Source: Paractinoplanes atraurantiacus
GTDB lineage: Bacteria; Actinomycetota; Actinomycetes; Mycobacteriales; Micromonosporaceae
Assembly (NCBI RefSeq): GCF_900215205.1
Contig: NZ_OBDY01000022.1
Location: 62,001 to 126,000, forward strand
DNA length: 64,000 nt
Reading direction: 5' to 3'
Each line of letters opens with the position of its first letter. Within the stretch, counting starts at the first letter, position 1. The translations under genes and the position numbers were made by a program. Positions 49,152 to 58,387 of this stretch are shown here, in pieces. Below the pieces are notes generated by a model that was not told where the DNA came from, made no database searches, and saw only the letters and a list, made by a program, of their open reading frames with translations.

Positions 49152-51292
49152 TGTCGCTCGACGACGACATGCGCGAAGCGCTCGACATGTTCGTGACCGA
49201 GGCCCGCGACCTCGTCCAGGGCCTCGAGGAAGGCCTGCTGGAGCTGGAGGACCAGCCCGGCGGGGGCGAGACGGTCAACGCCATCTTCCGGGCCGCGCAC
49301 ACGCTGAAGGGCTCGTCCGGGCTGTTCGGCATGCGGCACCTGGTCGAGTTCACCCACGTCGTCGAGACCGTGCTCGGCTCGGTGCGCGACGGAACCCTGG
49401 ACGTCTCTCCGGGTTTGGTCAGCGCCCTCCTGCCGTGCACCGATCACATCTCGTCGCAGATCGAGAATCTCGCGGCGGGGCAGATGGAACCGGACAGCTC
49501 CCAGGCCGCGGAGGGCATGCGGTTGTTGGAGGGCCTGAACCCGTACCTCCAAAACGGAATGACCACGACGGGCAGTGAGAAAGTCGCCGAGGAGGCCGAG
49601 CCCGCGCAGCGGGAGAGGTCCTGGCAGCTGGCGCTGAACTTCGGGCCGGACTGCCTGCGCAACGGCATGGACCCCCTGTCCTTCCTGCGCTATCTGTCGT
49701 CGCTGGGCGAGGTGACCGACGTGGTGACCAGCGTCGAGGCGCTGCCCGAGGCCGACGCGATGGACGCCGAGTCGTGCTATCTGAGCTTCGACGTGACACT
49801 CGTGACGGCCGCGCCGAAGAGCGAGATCGAGACGGTCTTCGACTTCGTCCGTGAGGACAGCGACATCCGGATCGTGCCGGCCGAGAGCGAGCTCGACGCC
49901 TACGTGCGGGCGATCCGGGCCATGCCGGAGAACGACCGGATCGGCGACGTCCTGATAACCAGCGGCGCCGTGACCGAGCTGGAGATGGAAGAAGCCCTTC
50001 GACTTCAACAGGAGCGGGCCGTACGCCAGGGAACGCAACCCGAGCCGATCGGCGAGCTCCTGGTCGAGATGGGCATCGTGCAGCGCGACATCGTCGACGC
50101 GGCGCTCGCCCGCCAGCGCCGCACGACCGAGACCCGCTCCCACGACAACCGCACGATCCGGGTCGACGCCGGCCGCCTCGACAAGCTCATCGACCTGGTC
50201 GGCGAGCTGGTGATCGCCCAGTCGAGCACGGGCATCTCCTCCTCGTCGGAGACCTCCGAGGCCCAGGCCGAAGTCATGCGCCTCGTCGACGAGGTCCGGC
50301 ACAGCGCGCTGTCGCTGCGGATGGTGCCGATCGGCACGACCCTGCGCCGCTTCGAACGGGTGGTCCGCGACGTGTCGATGGAGCTGGGCAAGGAAGTCTC
50401 GCTGGTCATCACCGGCGCCGACACCGAGATGGACAAGGCGCTGGTCGAACGGATCAGCGACCCGCTGCTGCACCTGGTGCGCAACTCGCTCGACCACGGC
50501 GTGGAGCCGCCGGCCGAGCGCCGCAAATACGGCAAGAACCAGCAGGGGACGCTGCGGCTGAACGCCTACCACGACGCCGGGAACATCGTCATCGAGGTGG
50601 CCGACGACGGCCGGGGCCTCGACCGCGACCGCATCCTGGCCAAGGCGGTCGAACGGGGCCTGGTCGCGGCCGGCACCCCGCTGACCGATTCGGAGGTCTA
50701 CAACCTCATCTTCGAGCCCGGCTTCTCGACGGCGGAGACCGTCTCCAACCTGTCCGGCCGGGGCGTCGGCATGGACGTGGTGAAGCGCAACGTGACATCG
50801 CTGCGCGGCACCATCGAGATGGACTCGACCAGGGGAATAGGCACGACCATCCGCATCCGTCTGCCGCTGACCCTGGCCATCATCGACGGCTTCCTGGTCG
50901 GCGTGGGCACGTCGTCGTTCATCGTCCCGCTCGACCGGGTCACCGAATGCGTGGAGCTGCCACCGGGCCCACCCGGCCGCGACGTCATGAACCTGCGCGG
51001 CGAGGTGCTGCCGTTCATCCGCCTCAAGGAGCTGTTCACCATCCCTGGCCCGCCGGCCCGCCGCCAGAACGTCGTCATCGTCGAACAGTCAGGGCAACGC
51101 ACCGGCCTGGTCGTCGACAGCCTGCTGGGCGAGCTGCAAACGGTCATCAAGCCGCTGGGCATCCTGTTCAGCCGGGTGAGATGCATCAGCGGCTCCACCA
51201 TCCTGGGCAACGGCGAGATAGCCCTGATCCTGGACGTGGGCCCGCTGATCGCCGACCACTCCGACCGCGAACAGACCCGCCAGGCGGCCTGA
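49151..51292 (+). CDS. cheA: CheA chemotaxis histidine kinase
   Basis: The 713-residue kinase has an N-terminal HPt domain with H50 in FRAAHTLKGSSGLFGM and a second conserved region around residues 160-250. A segment at about 255-320 contains two copies of a T2SSE/MshEN-like motif (IGDVLITSGAVTELEMEEAL and IGELLVEMGIVQRDIVDAAL). A dimerisation domain (IRVDAGRLDKLIDLVGELVIAQ) and the ATPase domain (HLVRNSLDHGVEPPAER, DDGRGLD, SGRGVGMDVVKRNV) follow. A CheW-like C-terminal domain completes the protein. ATG 49151 overlaps the preceding stop; a GTG three bases upstream is an alternative. It phosphorylates CheY and CheB. Confidence 0.95.
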   Translation: MSLDDDMREALDMFVTEARDLVQGLEEGLLELEDQPGGGETVNAIFRAAHTLKGSSGLFGMRHLVEFTHVVETVLGSVRDGTLDVSPGLVSALLPCTDHISSQIENLAAGQMEPDSSQAAEGMRLLEGLNPYLQNGMTTTGSEKVAEEAEPAQRERSWQLALNFGPDCLRNGMDPLSFLRYLSSLGEVTDVVTSVEALPEADAMDAESCYLSFDVTLVTAAPKSEIETVFDFVREDSDIRIVPAESELDAYVRAIRAMPENDRIGDVLITSGAVTELEMEEALRLQQERAVRQGTQPEPIGELLVEMGIVQRDIVDAALARQRRTTETRSHDNRTIRVDAGRLDKLIDLVGELVIAQSSTGISSSSETSEAQAEVMRLVDEVRHSALSLRMVPIGTTLRRFERVVRDVSMELGKEVSLVITGADTEMDKALVERISDPLLHLVRNSLDHGVEPPAERRKYGKNQQGTLRLNAYHDAGNIVIEVADDGRGLDRDRILAKAVERGLVAAGTPLTDSEVYNLIFEPGFSTAETVSNLSGRGVGMDVVKRNVTSLRGTIEMDSTRGIGTTIRIRLPLTLAIIDGFLVGVGTSSFIVPLDRVTECVELPPGPPGRDVMNLRGEVLPFIRLKELFTIPGPPARRQNVVIVEQSGQRTGLVVDSLLGELQTVIKPLGILFSRVRCISGSTILGNGEIALILDVGPLIADHSDREQTRQAA

Positions 51293-51326
51293 CGCCGCCG
51301 GGCTCACCCAGCCGTTCTCGGCCTGA

Positions 51327-51686
51327 TCACCGTGGCCGCAGCCGCAGCGTCGCCGGGTCGGGCCCGGTGACGCTGCCGACGATCGCCGGCCCGTACCGGT
51401 CGTACTTGTCGTGATAGGCCTGGTCGATGCCGTCCTGGGTCGCCGCTTCCTCGAAGACGACGTCGCGTTCCACCCCGCCGGCCCTGATCCGCCCGGCGCC
51501 CGCGGCCTTCGCCCGGCGAAACCAGCCGTTGTCCGAGCCGTAGGCGCTCCGGACGAAGATGTCGTCACCGGCCCGGACCACCCAGATCGTCACGTACGGA
51601 CGCAGGCTCCCGTCGGCACGCACCGAGCTGACCTGCAGTTCCTCGGCCCCACCGATCCGGCGGAGCTCATCGTCGTTCCATGTCAT
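51327..51686 (-). CDS. DUF2255 family protein
   Basis: The 119-residue protein (MTWNDDELRRIGGAEELQVSS) has the core PYVTIWVVRAGDDIFVRSAYGSDNGWFRRAK and a FEEAATQDGIDQAYHDKYDRYG ending typical of DUF2255. The fold is related to flavin/F420-binding split-barrel proteins, but a cofactor site cannot be confirmed from sequence. It lies directly downstream (2 bp) of the MFS pseudogene on the same strand. Confidence 0.85.
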   Translation of the reverse strand: MTWNDDELRRIGGAEELQVSSVRADGSLRPYVTIWVVRAGDDIFVRSAYGSDNGWFRRAKAAGAGRIRAGGVERDVVFEEAATQDGIDQAYHDKYDRYGPAIVGSVTGPDPATLRLRPR

Positions 51687-51688
51687 GG

Positions 51689-52712
51689 CTACACCTTCAC
51701 TGCCTCGTGTGCGGGAGCTGCCGTCTCCCTCTTTACTGCGATCATCAGGACGACGACCACCAGGGCGCCCGCGAGCAGGCGCTGCCGGTGGTGAGGGCGG
51801 GGCCGATCCTGCTGCCCGCCAAGGCGGTGAGGACGGCCAGCCCGAGCGCGCCGCCAAGCTGGTGGAACGTGTTCATGCCGGCCAGCGTGATCGCCACGCC
51901 GGCGATCAGCGCCGGGACCGGCTTGAAACGGTTGACCAGCGTCGCCACTCCGAAGTTGACGGCCGACATGGGCAGAAACGCCAGGCCTGCCTGCAAGGGG
52001 CTGAAACCGAGCACGCCCCGCAGATATTGCGACGTGTAGAAGAAAAACCCGATCATCGCGCCGAGGTAGAGCATCCGGACCAGATAGGCGCCGGTCCGCC
52101 GCCGGTCGGCGAACAACCGCAACGGCATGATCGGCTGCTCGGCGCGGGCCTCGTTCACCACCAGCACGGCCAGCAGGACGACACCCAGCGCCACCGCACC
52201 GAGCGACTTCTCGATGATGCCGAACACCAGCGCGGTCATCCCCAGCGTCGCCGACAGCGCCCCGACCAGGTCGAAACGCCCCCGGTGCCGCTCGGTCTCG
52301 CCGATGAACCGCCGGGCCGCGACGATCATGGCGATGCCGATCGGCACGTTGAGGAAGAACCCGGCCCGCCACGACACCAGATCGGCCAGCACCCCGCCGA
52401 CGACCAGCCCGGCGCTGGCCCCGATGCCGGCGACGGCGCTGTACGCGGCCACGGCCTTGGCGCGCTCGCGGCCCTCGGCGAAGTTCGCGGTCAGCAGCGA
52501 CAGCGACGACGCGGCCAGGATTGCCGCGCCAACCCCTTGGAGGGCCCGGGCCGCGATCAGCCACCAGTCGTGCGGCGCCAGCCCCACCAGCAGCGACGCG
52601 AACGAGAACAGCACCAGCCCGATCACGAACATCCGCCGACGCCCCACGATGTCCCCGGACCTGGCGCCGAGCAGGAGAAGGCCACCGAAGACCAGGGTGA
52701 CGGCTCTTCCAG
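51689..52712 (-). pseudogene. MFS (DHA2-type) exporter remnant with several deletions
   Basis: Homology begins abruptly at TLVFGGLLLLGARSGDIVGRRR; helix 1 and most of helix 2 (about 45-60 residues) are missing. After FLPMSAVNFGVATLVNRF and ALIAGVAITLAGM the sequence jumps to NTFHQLGGALGLAVLTALAG, omitting the helices and loop normally between them (roughly 60-80 residues). Near 51780 the frame shifts: the last helix, LLAGALVVVVLMIAV, is read in another frame ending at 51689. Three separate lesions make this a decayed gene. It is divergent from an MmyB-type regulator, probably its former repressor. Confidence 0.8.
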
Positions 52713-52761
52713 GTACCGCCAGAACCTCCCAGCGGCTCGCACGCCGACGTAGCGTCGGGGC

Positions 52762-53607
52762 ATGGACCACCGGAGCGAGATCAAGGACTTCCTCACCACG
52801 CGCCGCGCCCGCATCACGCCCGAGCAGGCCGGGCTGCCCGCCTACGGGACCAGCCGGCGGGTGCCGGGGCTGCGGCGGGAGGAGGCGGCGATGCTCGCCG
52901 GGGTCAGCGTCGACTACTACACGCGGCTGGAGCGGGGAAACCTGTCCGGGGTGTCGGAGAGTGTGCTCGAGTCGCTCGCGCGGGCTTTCCGGCTGGACGA
53001 CGCCGAACGGGATCATCTTTACGATCTCGCGCGGCAGGCCAACAAGAGCGCCCGGCCGGTCCGCCGCCGCACCACGCGGCAGCTTCGACCCGGGGTTCAG
53101 CAGCTTTTGGATGCCATGACCGGGTCTCCGGCGTACGTCCGTAACGGCCGCATGGACATCCTCGGCGCCAACCATCTGGCGCGGGCCGTGTTCGCGCCGG
53201 TCTTCGAGGGGCCGCCCAACCTGGCCCGTTTCATCTACCTCGACCCGGCCGCGCGGGAGTTCTACCGCGACTGGGAGCAGCTGGCCGAGGACGTGGTGGC
53301 CTTGCTGCGCGGCGAGGCCGGGCGAAACCCGTACGACAAAGGCCTGACGGATTTGATCGGCGAGTTGTCCACCCGCAGCGACCGGTTCCGCACGTGGTGG
53401 GCCGCCCACGACGTCCGCCAGCACCGCACCGGCGTCAAACGCCTGCACCACCCGCTGGTCGGCGACCTCGACCTGTCGTACGAGTCGATGCAGCTGACCG
53501 CCGACCAGGGTTTGCAGCTGAACGCCTACAGCGCCGAACCACACTCCGCCCATCAGGACGCCCTCAACCTGATCGCCAGCTGGGCCGCGACCGACGTGCG
53601 GACGTAG
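52762..53607 (+). CDS. MmyB-type helix-turn-helix transcriptional regulator
   Basis: The 281-residue protein has an N-terminal XRE domain (IKDFLTTRRARITPEQAGLPAYG, GLRREEAAMLAGVSVDYYTRLERG) and a C-terminal MmyB-like domain (ANHLARAVFAPVF, RTWWAAHDVRQHRTGVKRLHHPLVGDLDLSYESM). It is homologous over its full length to the protein at 12352-13191. It is divergent from the decayed MFS exporter, so its local target may have been lost. The 3' end overlaps the convergent GNAT gene by 44 bp. Confidence 0.88.
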   Translation: MDHRSEIKDFLTTRRARITPEQAGLPAYGTSRRVPGLRREEAAMLAGVSVDYYTRLERGNLSGVSESVLESLARAFRLDDAERDHLYDLARQANKSARPVRRRTTRQLRPGVQQLLDAMTGSPAYVRNGRMDILGANHLARAVFAPVFEGPPNLARFIYLDPAAREFYRDWEQLAEDVVALLRGEAGRNPYDKGLTDLIGELSTRSDRFRTWWAAHDVRQHRTGVKRLHHPLVGDLDLSYESMQLTADQGLQLNAYSAEPHSAHQDALNLIASWAATDVRT

Positions 53608-54088
53608 CCCGGACCATGCGGATCGACGGCACGCCGCTCTCACGCCGGGACGCGCCGTCGGCGGTGAAGCCGTGCTTGCGGTAGAAGGCCTGTGCCCGCG
53701 GATTGGGGTCGGCCACCCACAGGGCGGCGGGCGCGGCCGGGTCGATGACCGCGTCCAGCAGCGCGCGGCCGGCGCCGGTGCCGTGCTCGGCGACCAGCAC
53801 GTAGAGCACGTACAACTGCTGGACCCAGGTCGCGTCCTCGTCGAGCGGCGGGCCCGCCATGGCGAGGCCGATCAGACGGTCGTCGCGTTCGGCGACGGCC
53901 ACCCGGTTGGCGCGGAAGCGCTCCTCGGTCAGCGCGGCTGTCCAGAACCGTTCCCGGGTGGCCGGCAGGTCCGGGTCGTCGAGGACCGCGTCCGGCATGA
54001 GCCCGCGGTACGTCTCCTGCCAGGAGCGGACGTTGACGCGCGCCATCGGGGCCGCGTCACCGGGGCGGGCGGGGCGAACGGTCAGCAT
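53564..54088 (-). CDS. GNAT-family N-acetyltransferase
   Basis: A protein of about 174 residues. The N-terminus TVRPARPGDAAPMARVNVRSWQETYRGLMPD is typical of one large GNAT subgroup. It is followed by ATWVQQLYVLYVLVAEHGTGAGRALLDAV (acetyl-CoA loop E-H-G-T-G-A-G) and the C-terminal NPRAQAFYRKHGFTADG. A short duplication, LYVLYVLVAEHG, is visible where relatives read LYVLPEHHG. ATG 54088 has GGAGG 11 bases upstream; ATG 54106 is an alternative. The acceptor substrate is unknown. Confidence 0.85.
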   Translation of the reverse strand: MLTVRPARPGDAAPMARVNVRSWQETYRGLMPDAVLDDPDLPATRERFWTAALTEERFRANRVAVAERDDRLIGLAMAGPPLDEDATWVQQLYVLYVLVAEHGTGAGRALLDAVIDPAAPAALWVADPNPRAQAFYRKHGFTADGASRRESGVPSIRMVRATSARRSRPSWRSG

Positions 54089-54175
54089 CGTGGGGTGGGC
54101 CTCCATGACAACGGCACCGACTATGTGCGTACCAACTATGGGTCCGGTCGGAGAGGGCTGGGTAGGTTCGGATTC

Positions 54176-54943
54176 ATGACGACGGCTGGGGTGGTAGGGC
54201 TCGACCTTCGAGGGCGTACCGCGATGGTCACCGGTGGCGGCGGCGGGATCGGGCGGGCCTGCGCCCTGCGCCTGGCGGCCGCCGGGGCGTACGTCATAGT
54301 CGTCGATCTTGATGGTGTGGCCGCGGAAAAGGTGGCGGCCGAGATCGGCGGGGAGCCGGCGGCCGTCGATCTGAGTGTCGCGGACGCGGCCGACGGGCTC
54401 CGGGCGGACGTGGACGTGCTGGTCAACAACGCGGGCTTGCAGCATGTGGCGCCGCTGAGCGACTTCCCGCCGGAACGGTTCGCGTACCTGCAGACGGTCA
54501 TGGTGGAGGCGCCGTTCCGCCTGGTGAGGCGGGTGCTGCCGCACATGTACGGCCGGGGGTGGGGCCGCGTCGTCAACATCTCGTCGGTGCACGGGTTGAT
54601 CGCGTCGCCGTTCAAGGCCGGGTACGTGACGGCGAAGCACGCTTTGGAGGGCCTGTCGAAGACGGTGGCGCTGGAGGGCGCCGAGCATGGTGTCACGTCG
54701 AACTGTGTGAGCCCGGCCTTCGTCCGTACCCCCTTGGTCGACAAGCAGATCGCCGACCAGGCGAAACAGCACGGCATCTCGGAGGACGAGGTGATCGGCA
54801 AGGTGATGCTGGACCGCGCGGCGATCAAGCGCCTGGTCGAGCCGGACGAGGTGGCCGAGACGGTGGCCTTCCTCTGCACCCCCGCCGCCGACATGATCAC
54901 GGGCGCGTCGATCCCGCTCGACGGCGGCTGGACCGCGCACTGA
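54176..54943 (+). CDS. 3-hydroxybutyrate dehydrogenase-type SDR
   Basis: The 255-residue SDR has the cofactor motif TGGGGGIG near residue 20, then NNAGLQHVAPLSDFPPERF, NISSVHGLIASPFKAGYVTAKHALEG (Ser and Tyr-x-x-x-Lys of the active site) and PAFVRTPLVDKQIADQAK. The LQHV, SVHGL and LVDKQI blocks are characteristic of D-3-hydroxybutyrate dehydrogenases, which oxidise 3-hydroxybutyrate to acetoacetate with NAD. The aspartate in VDLDG after beta-2 fits NAD. It is followed two bases later by a PucR-type regulator gene and an MHS transporter gene. Confidence 0.87.
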   Translation: MTTAGVVGLDLRGRTAMVTGGGGGIGRACALRLAAAGAYVIVVDLDGVAAEKVAAEIGGEPAAVDLSVADAADGLRADVDVLVNNAGLQHVAPLSDFPPERFAYLQTVMVEAPFRLVRRVLPHMYGRGWGRVVNISSVHGLIASPFKAGYVTAKHALEGLSKTVALEGAEHGVTSNCVSPAFVRTPLVDKQIADQAKQHGISEDEVIGKVMLDRAAIKRLVEPDEVAETVAFLCTPAADMITGASIPLDGGWTAH

Positions 54944-54945
54944 GC

Positions 54946-56862
54946 ATGCTGGATTTCTTCGACCTGCTGGCCCGCGAGGCCACCGCCGCCGAGTTCGAGC
55001 AGCCCGTGCTGGCGGCGCGGGCGGCCGGCGCCTCCGCACCGGAGATCGCCGAGCTGGAGAAGGCCAAACTTCGGGCTCTTCACGTACGGGCGATGCTCGA
55101 GCGCCGCCGCCGTCGCGAGGAGGAGCTGTCGGCCCTGTACGACACGGCCAGCGACCTGGCCGGCTTGCGCGACGTGGACGCGGTGCTGCGAGCGATCGTG
55201 CACCGGGCCCGAACGTTGCTGAACGCCGACGTCTCGTACATGACACTGAACGACACCACCCGCGGCGACACGTACATGCGCATCACCGACGGCTCGGTGG
55301 CGGCCAGTTTCCAGAGCCTCCGCCTGGCGCCGGGCGCCGGCTTGGGCGGCCTGGTGGCGTTGAGGGGCACCCCGTACGTGACGGCGAACTACGCCACGGA
55401 CGCCCGTTTCGAGCACACGACGGATATCGACAAGGGCGTGGGCGACGAGGGCCTGGTGGCCATCCTCGGTGTGCCCTTGAAGCTGGGCGCCGAGGTGATA
55501 GGCGTCCTCTTCGCCGCGAACAGAACCGAGCGCCCGTTCGCCCGCGAGGAGGTGGCCCTGCTGGTCTCGCTGGCCGCTCATGCCGCGGTCGCCATCGACG
55601 CGGCCCGCCTGCTGACGGAGACCCGCGCCGCCTTGGCCGACCTGTCCACCGCCAACGAGGCGGTGGAGCGGGCCGCGGCAGCGCACGACCGCCTGACAAC
55701 GCTGGTCCTGAGAGGCGGCGGCGTAGAGGACGTGGCCCACGACTTGGTGGACGTCCTCGACGGCACCCTGCTGGTCTTCGACGCCACGGGCCGCCGCCTG
55801 GCCGCCGCGCCACCATCGTTGATCTCACCCGACCCGAAGATGGTGGCCGAGGCCGTGGCGGCTTCCCGCGCCGACGGCAGAAGCGTGCAGCGAGGTTCCC
55901 TGTACGTCGCGGCCGTGGTCGCGGGCACGGATGACCTGGGCGCCCTCGTCTTCGAGCCGGCGCGCCCGCTGTCCGAGGCCGACCAGCGCACCCTGGAACG
56001 GGCCGCCCAGATCACCGCTCTGCTCCTCCTGTTCCGCCGCACGGTCGCCGAGGCCGAGGCCCAGGTACGCGACGAACTGCTGGACGACCTCATCAGCCAC
56101 CCTTCCCGGGACCCGGCAGCCCTGCGCTCCCGAGCCGCCCGCTTAGGCGTGGACCTGGACGCCCCCCACGTGGTCGTCGTAGCCGACGGCACTCAAATCA
56201 CCTCCTGGTCCCGCACTTTCGCCGCTTCCCGCAGCGGCCTGGCCATGACCCGCGAGGGCCGAACAACCTTGCTCCTCCCCGGCACCGACCCAGGCCAAGC
56301 CGCCCGAACGGTCGCCAAGGAGGCCCACCGCGAACTAGGCCGCCCCGTCACCGCCGGCGCCGCCGGCCCAGTCACCACGCCCGCCGCCGACACCCCGCGC
56401 CCCACCGCTGGCACCGCGGGCCCCGCCACCACCGTCGGCGCCGCCGGACCGGACGCCGAGCCCCTCACCGTCGCGTCGGCTCACCGCGAGGCGGAGCGCT
56501 GCGCCCGCGCGCTTGTCGCGCTCGGCCGCACCGGCGTGGGCGCGAGCGCCGACGAGCTCGGCTACGTCGGCCTGCTGCTCGGCGGGGGCCCGCAGCCCGA
56601 CGTTCCCGGCTTCGTGACGACCATGCTCGGCCCGGTGATCGCCTATGACGAGAGGCGCGGCACCGCCCTGGTGCAGACCCTCGACGCCTACTTCGCCGCC
56701 GGTGGCGGCCTCGCCCGCGCCGCCGAAGAGCTGCACGTCCACGTGAACACCGTCAGTCAACGGCTCGACCGCGTCACGCAGCTGCTCGGCGCCGGCTGGC
56801 AGGAGCCGGACCGCTCACTCGACCTGCGCCTGGCCCTGCGTCTGCACCGGCTGAGCATGTAG
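54946..56862 (+). CDS. GAF-domain PucR-family transcriptional regulator
   Basis: The 638-residue protein has an N-terminal helix, a GAF domain (about residues 75-215: DVDAVLRAIVHRARTLLNADVSYM, VPLKLGAEVIGVLFAANR) and a middle region of PucR/CdaR type. A low-complexity Ala/Pro/Thr/Gly linker runs at about residues 465-510. The C-terminal PucR helix-turn-helix (HTH_30) reads YFAAGGGLARAAEELHVHVNTVSQRLDRV. It should activate the flanking 3-hydroxybutyrate genes in response to a ligand. ATG 54946 lies two bases after the dehydrogenase stop, so the two are coupled. Confidence 0.88.
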   Translation: MLDFFDLLAREATAAEFEQPVLAARAAGASAPEIAELEKAKLRALHVRAMLERRRRREEELSALYDTASDLAGLRDVDAVLRAIVHRARTLLNADVSYMTLNDTTRGDTYMRITDGSVAASFQSLRLAPGAGLGGLVALRGTPYVTANYATDARFEHTTDIDKGVGDEGLVAILGVPLKLGAEVIGVLFAANRTERPFAREEVALLVSLAAHAAVAIDAARLLTETRAALADLSTANEAVERAAAAHDRLTTLVLRGGGVEDVAHDLVDVLDGTLLVFDATGRRLAAAPPSLISPDPKMVAEAVAASRADGRSVQRGSLYVAAVVAGTDDLGALVFEPARPLSEADQRTLERAAQITALLLLFRRTVAEAEAQVRDELLDDLISHPSRDPAALRSRAARLGVDLDAPHVVVVADGTQITSWSRTFAASRSGLAMTREGRTTLLLPGTDPGQAARTVAKEAHRELGRPVTAGAAGPVTTPAADTPRPTAGTAGPATTVGAAGPDAEPLTVASAHREAERCARALVALGRTGVGASADELGYVGLLLGGGPQPDVPGFVTTMLGPVIAYDERRGTALVQTLDAYFAAGGGLARAAEELHVHVNTVSQRLDRVTQLLGAGWQEPDRSLDLRLALRLHRLSM

Positions 56863-56977
56863 GGCAGCAACACAACAGGTCCAAAGTCTATGGTCCCGGC
56901 AGCCATGGGATCCCGACTGGTCCGCGGCATATCGTCACCTGACGATGTGGCCCCGATCACAGTCAGGAGTGGCCCTC

Positions 56978-58333
56978 ATGCCGACGCTCACCGCCCCTCG
57001 AACACCCTTGGTGAAGGTGGTCTTCGCCAGTCTGGTCGGCACCGCCGTCGAGTGGTACGACTTCTTCCTGTACGGCTCCGCCGCCGCTCTCGTCTTCGGC
57101 ACGCTGTTCTTCCCCACCTCGGATCCGGCCACCGCAACGCTGCTCGCGTTCGGCACATACGCGCTCGGCTTCGTCGCCCGCCCGCTCGGCGGCATCGTCT
57201 TCGGCCATTTCGGCGACCGGGTCGGCCGCAAGAAGATGCTCGTCGTCTCGCTGATGACGATGGGCCTGGCGACGATCGCGATCGGCTTGCTGCCGACGTA
57301 CGCGACGATCGGCGTGGCCGCCCCGATCCTGCTGCTCGTATGTCGTCTCGCGCAGGGTTTCGCGGTCGGCGGTGAGTGGGGCGGCGCGGTGCTGATGGCC
57401 GCCGAGCACGGCGACGACAAGCGCCGCGGACTGTGGACGTCGTGGCCGCAGGCCGGTGTGGCCCTCGGCAATCTGCTGGCCACGGGCGTGCTCTGGATCC
57501 TCGCCGCGGTGCAGTCGGACGAGGCGTTCAACGCTTGGGGCTGGCGCATTCCGTTCCTCCTCAGTGCCGTGCTGGTGCTGGTCGGTCTCTGGGTGCGGTT
57601 GTCCGTCGAGGAGTCGCCGCTGTTCCAGTCGGCCCGCGAGCGCCTCACCGAACGGCACCAGCCGCTGCTCGAGGTGGTGCGCCGCTACCCACGCGAGGTC
57701 CTGGTCGCGATGGGCATGCGCCTGGCCGAGAACATCTCCTACTACCTGTTCACGGTCATCTCCATCACCTTCCTGACCACGTACGCCGGCGAGAAGTCCG
57801 ACCGGGACATGATCCTGAGTGCTCTCCTCATCGGTTCGGTCGTGCAGTTCGTGGTGATCCCCCTGATCGGCGCGTTCTCCGACCGGATAGGCCGGCGCCC
57901 GCTCTATCTCGTGGGCGCGGTCGGCGTCGCGGTGTGGTCGTTCTTCTTCTTCGACCTGGTCGGCAGCCGCAACGAGGGCCTGATCACGCTCGCGGTGGTC
58001 GTCGGGCTGATCCTGCACGCCCTCATGTACGCCCCGCAGGCCGCCTTCTTCTCGGAGCTCTTCGGCACGTCGGTCCGCTACACGGGCGCCTCGGTCGGCT
58101 ACCAGCTCGCCTCGATCTTCGCCGGCGCGCTGGCCCCGATCATCGCCGTACGCCTGCTCGGCAGCACGGACAACCCGAACACCACCGCCGTCGCCATCTA
58201 CATGACGATCGCCTCCGTCCTCACTGTCATCTCCGTCCTGGTCACTCGCGAGACCGCCCGCTCCTCACTGAGCCACGACCGCGTCGCCGCCGCTCCGGCC
58301 GACTCCCCCAGCAGCGCCCCCGTCGCCAAGTAG
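56978..58333 (+). CDS. MHS-family MFS transporter
   Basis: The 451-residue transporter has twelve helices and metabolite:H+ symporter (MHS) signatures: SLVGTAVEWYDFFLYGSAAALVF in helix 1, ARPLGGIVFGHFGDRVGRKKMLV, and RLAQGFAVGGEWGGAVLMAAEH at helix 4-5. ATG 56978 has AGGAG nine bases upstream. With the dehydrogenase and regulator before it, it most likely takes up 3-hydroxybutyrate or another short-chain acid. The gene ends at a 14-bp hairpin. Confidence 0.9.
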   Translation: MPTLTAPRTPLVKVVFASLVGTAVEWYDFFLYGSAAALVFGTLFFPTSDPATATLLAFGTYALGFVARPLGGIVFGHFGDRVGRKKMLVVSLMTMGLATIAIGLLPTYATIGVAAPILLLVCRLAQGFAVGGEWGGAVLMAAEHGDDKRRGLWTSWPQAGVALGNLLATGVLWILAAVQSDEAFNAWGWRIPFLLSAVLVLVGLWVRLSVEESPLFQSARERLTERHQPLLEVVRRYPREVLVAMGMRLAENISYYLFTVISITFLTTYAGEKSDRDMILSALLIGSVVQFVVIPLIGAFSDRIGRRPLYLVGAVGVAVWSFFFFDLVGSRNEGLITLAVVVGLILHALMYAPQAAFFSELFGTSVRYTGASVGYQLASIFAGALAPIIAVRLLGSTDNPNTTAVAIYMTIASVLTVISVLVTRETARSSLSHDRVAAAPADSPSSAPVAK

Positions 58334-58345
58334 GGATCGTCTTCA

Positions 58346-58384
58346 GGGCCGCGACCACCTCGCCGACACGGGTGGTCGCGGCCC
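58346..58384. terminator. Strong bidirectional terminator hairpin
   Basis: A perfect 14-bp stem (GGGCCGCGACCACC at 58346-58359 with GGTGGTCGCGGCCC at 58371-58384) encloses an 11-base loop between the convergent MHS transporter and response-regulator genes. Confidence 0.9.
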
Positions 58385-58387
58385 GCG

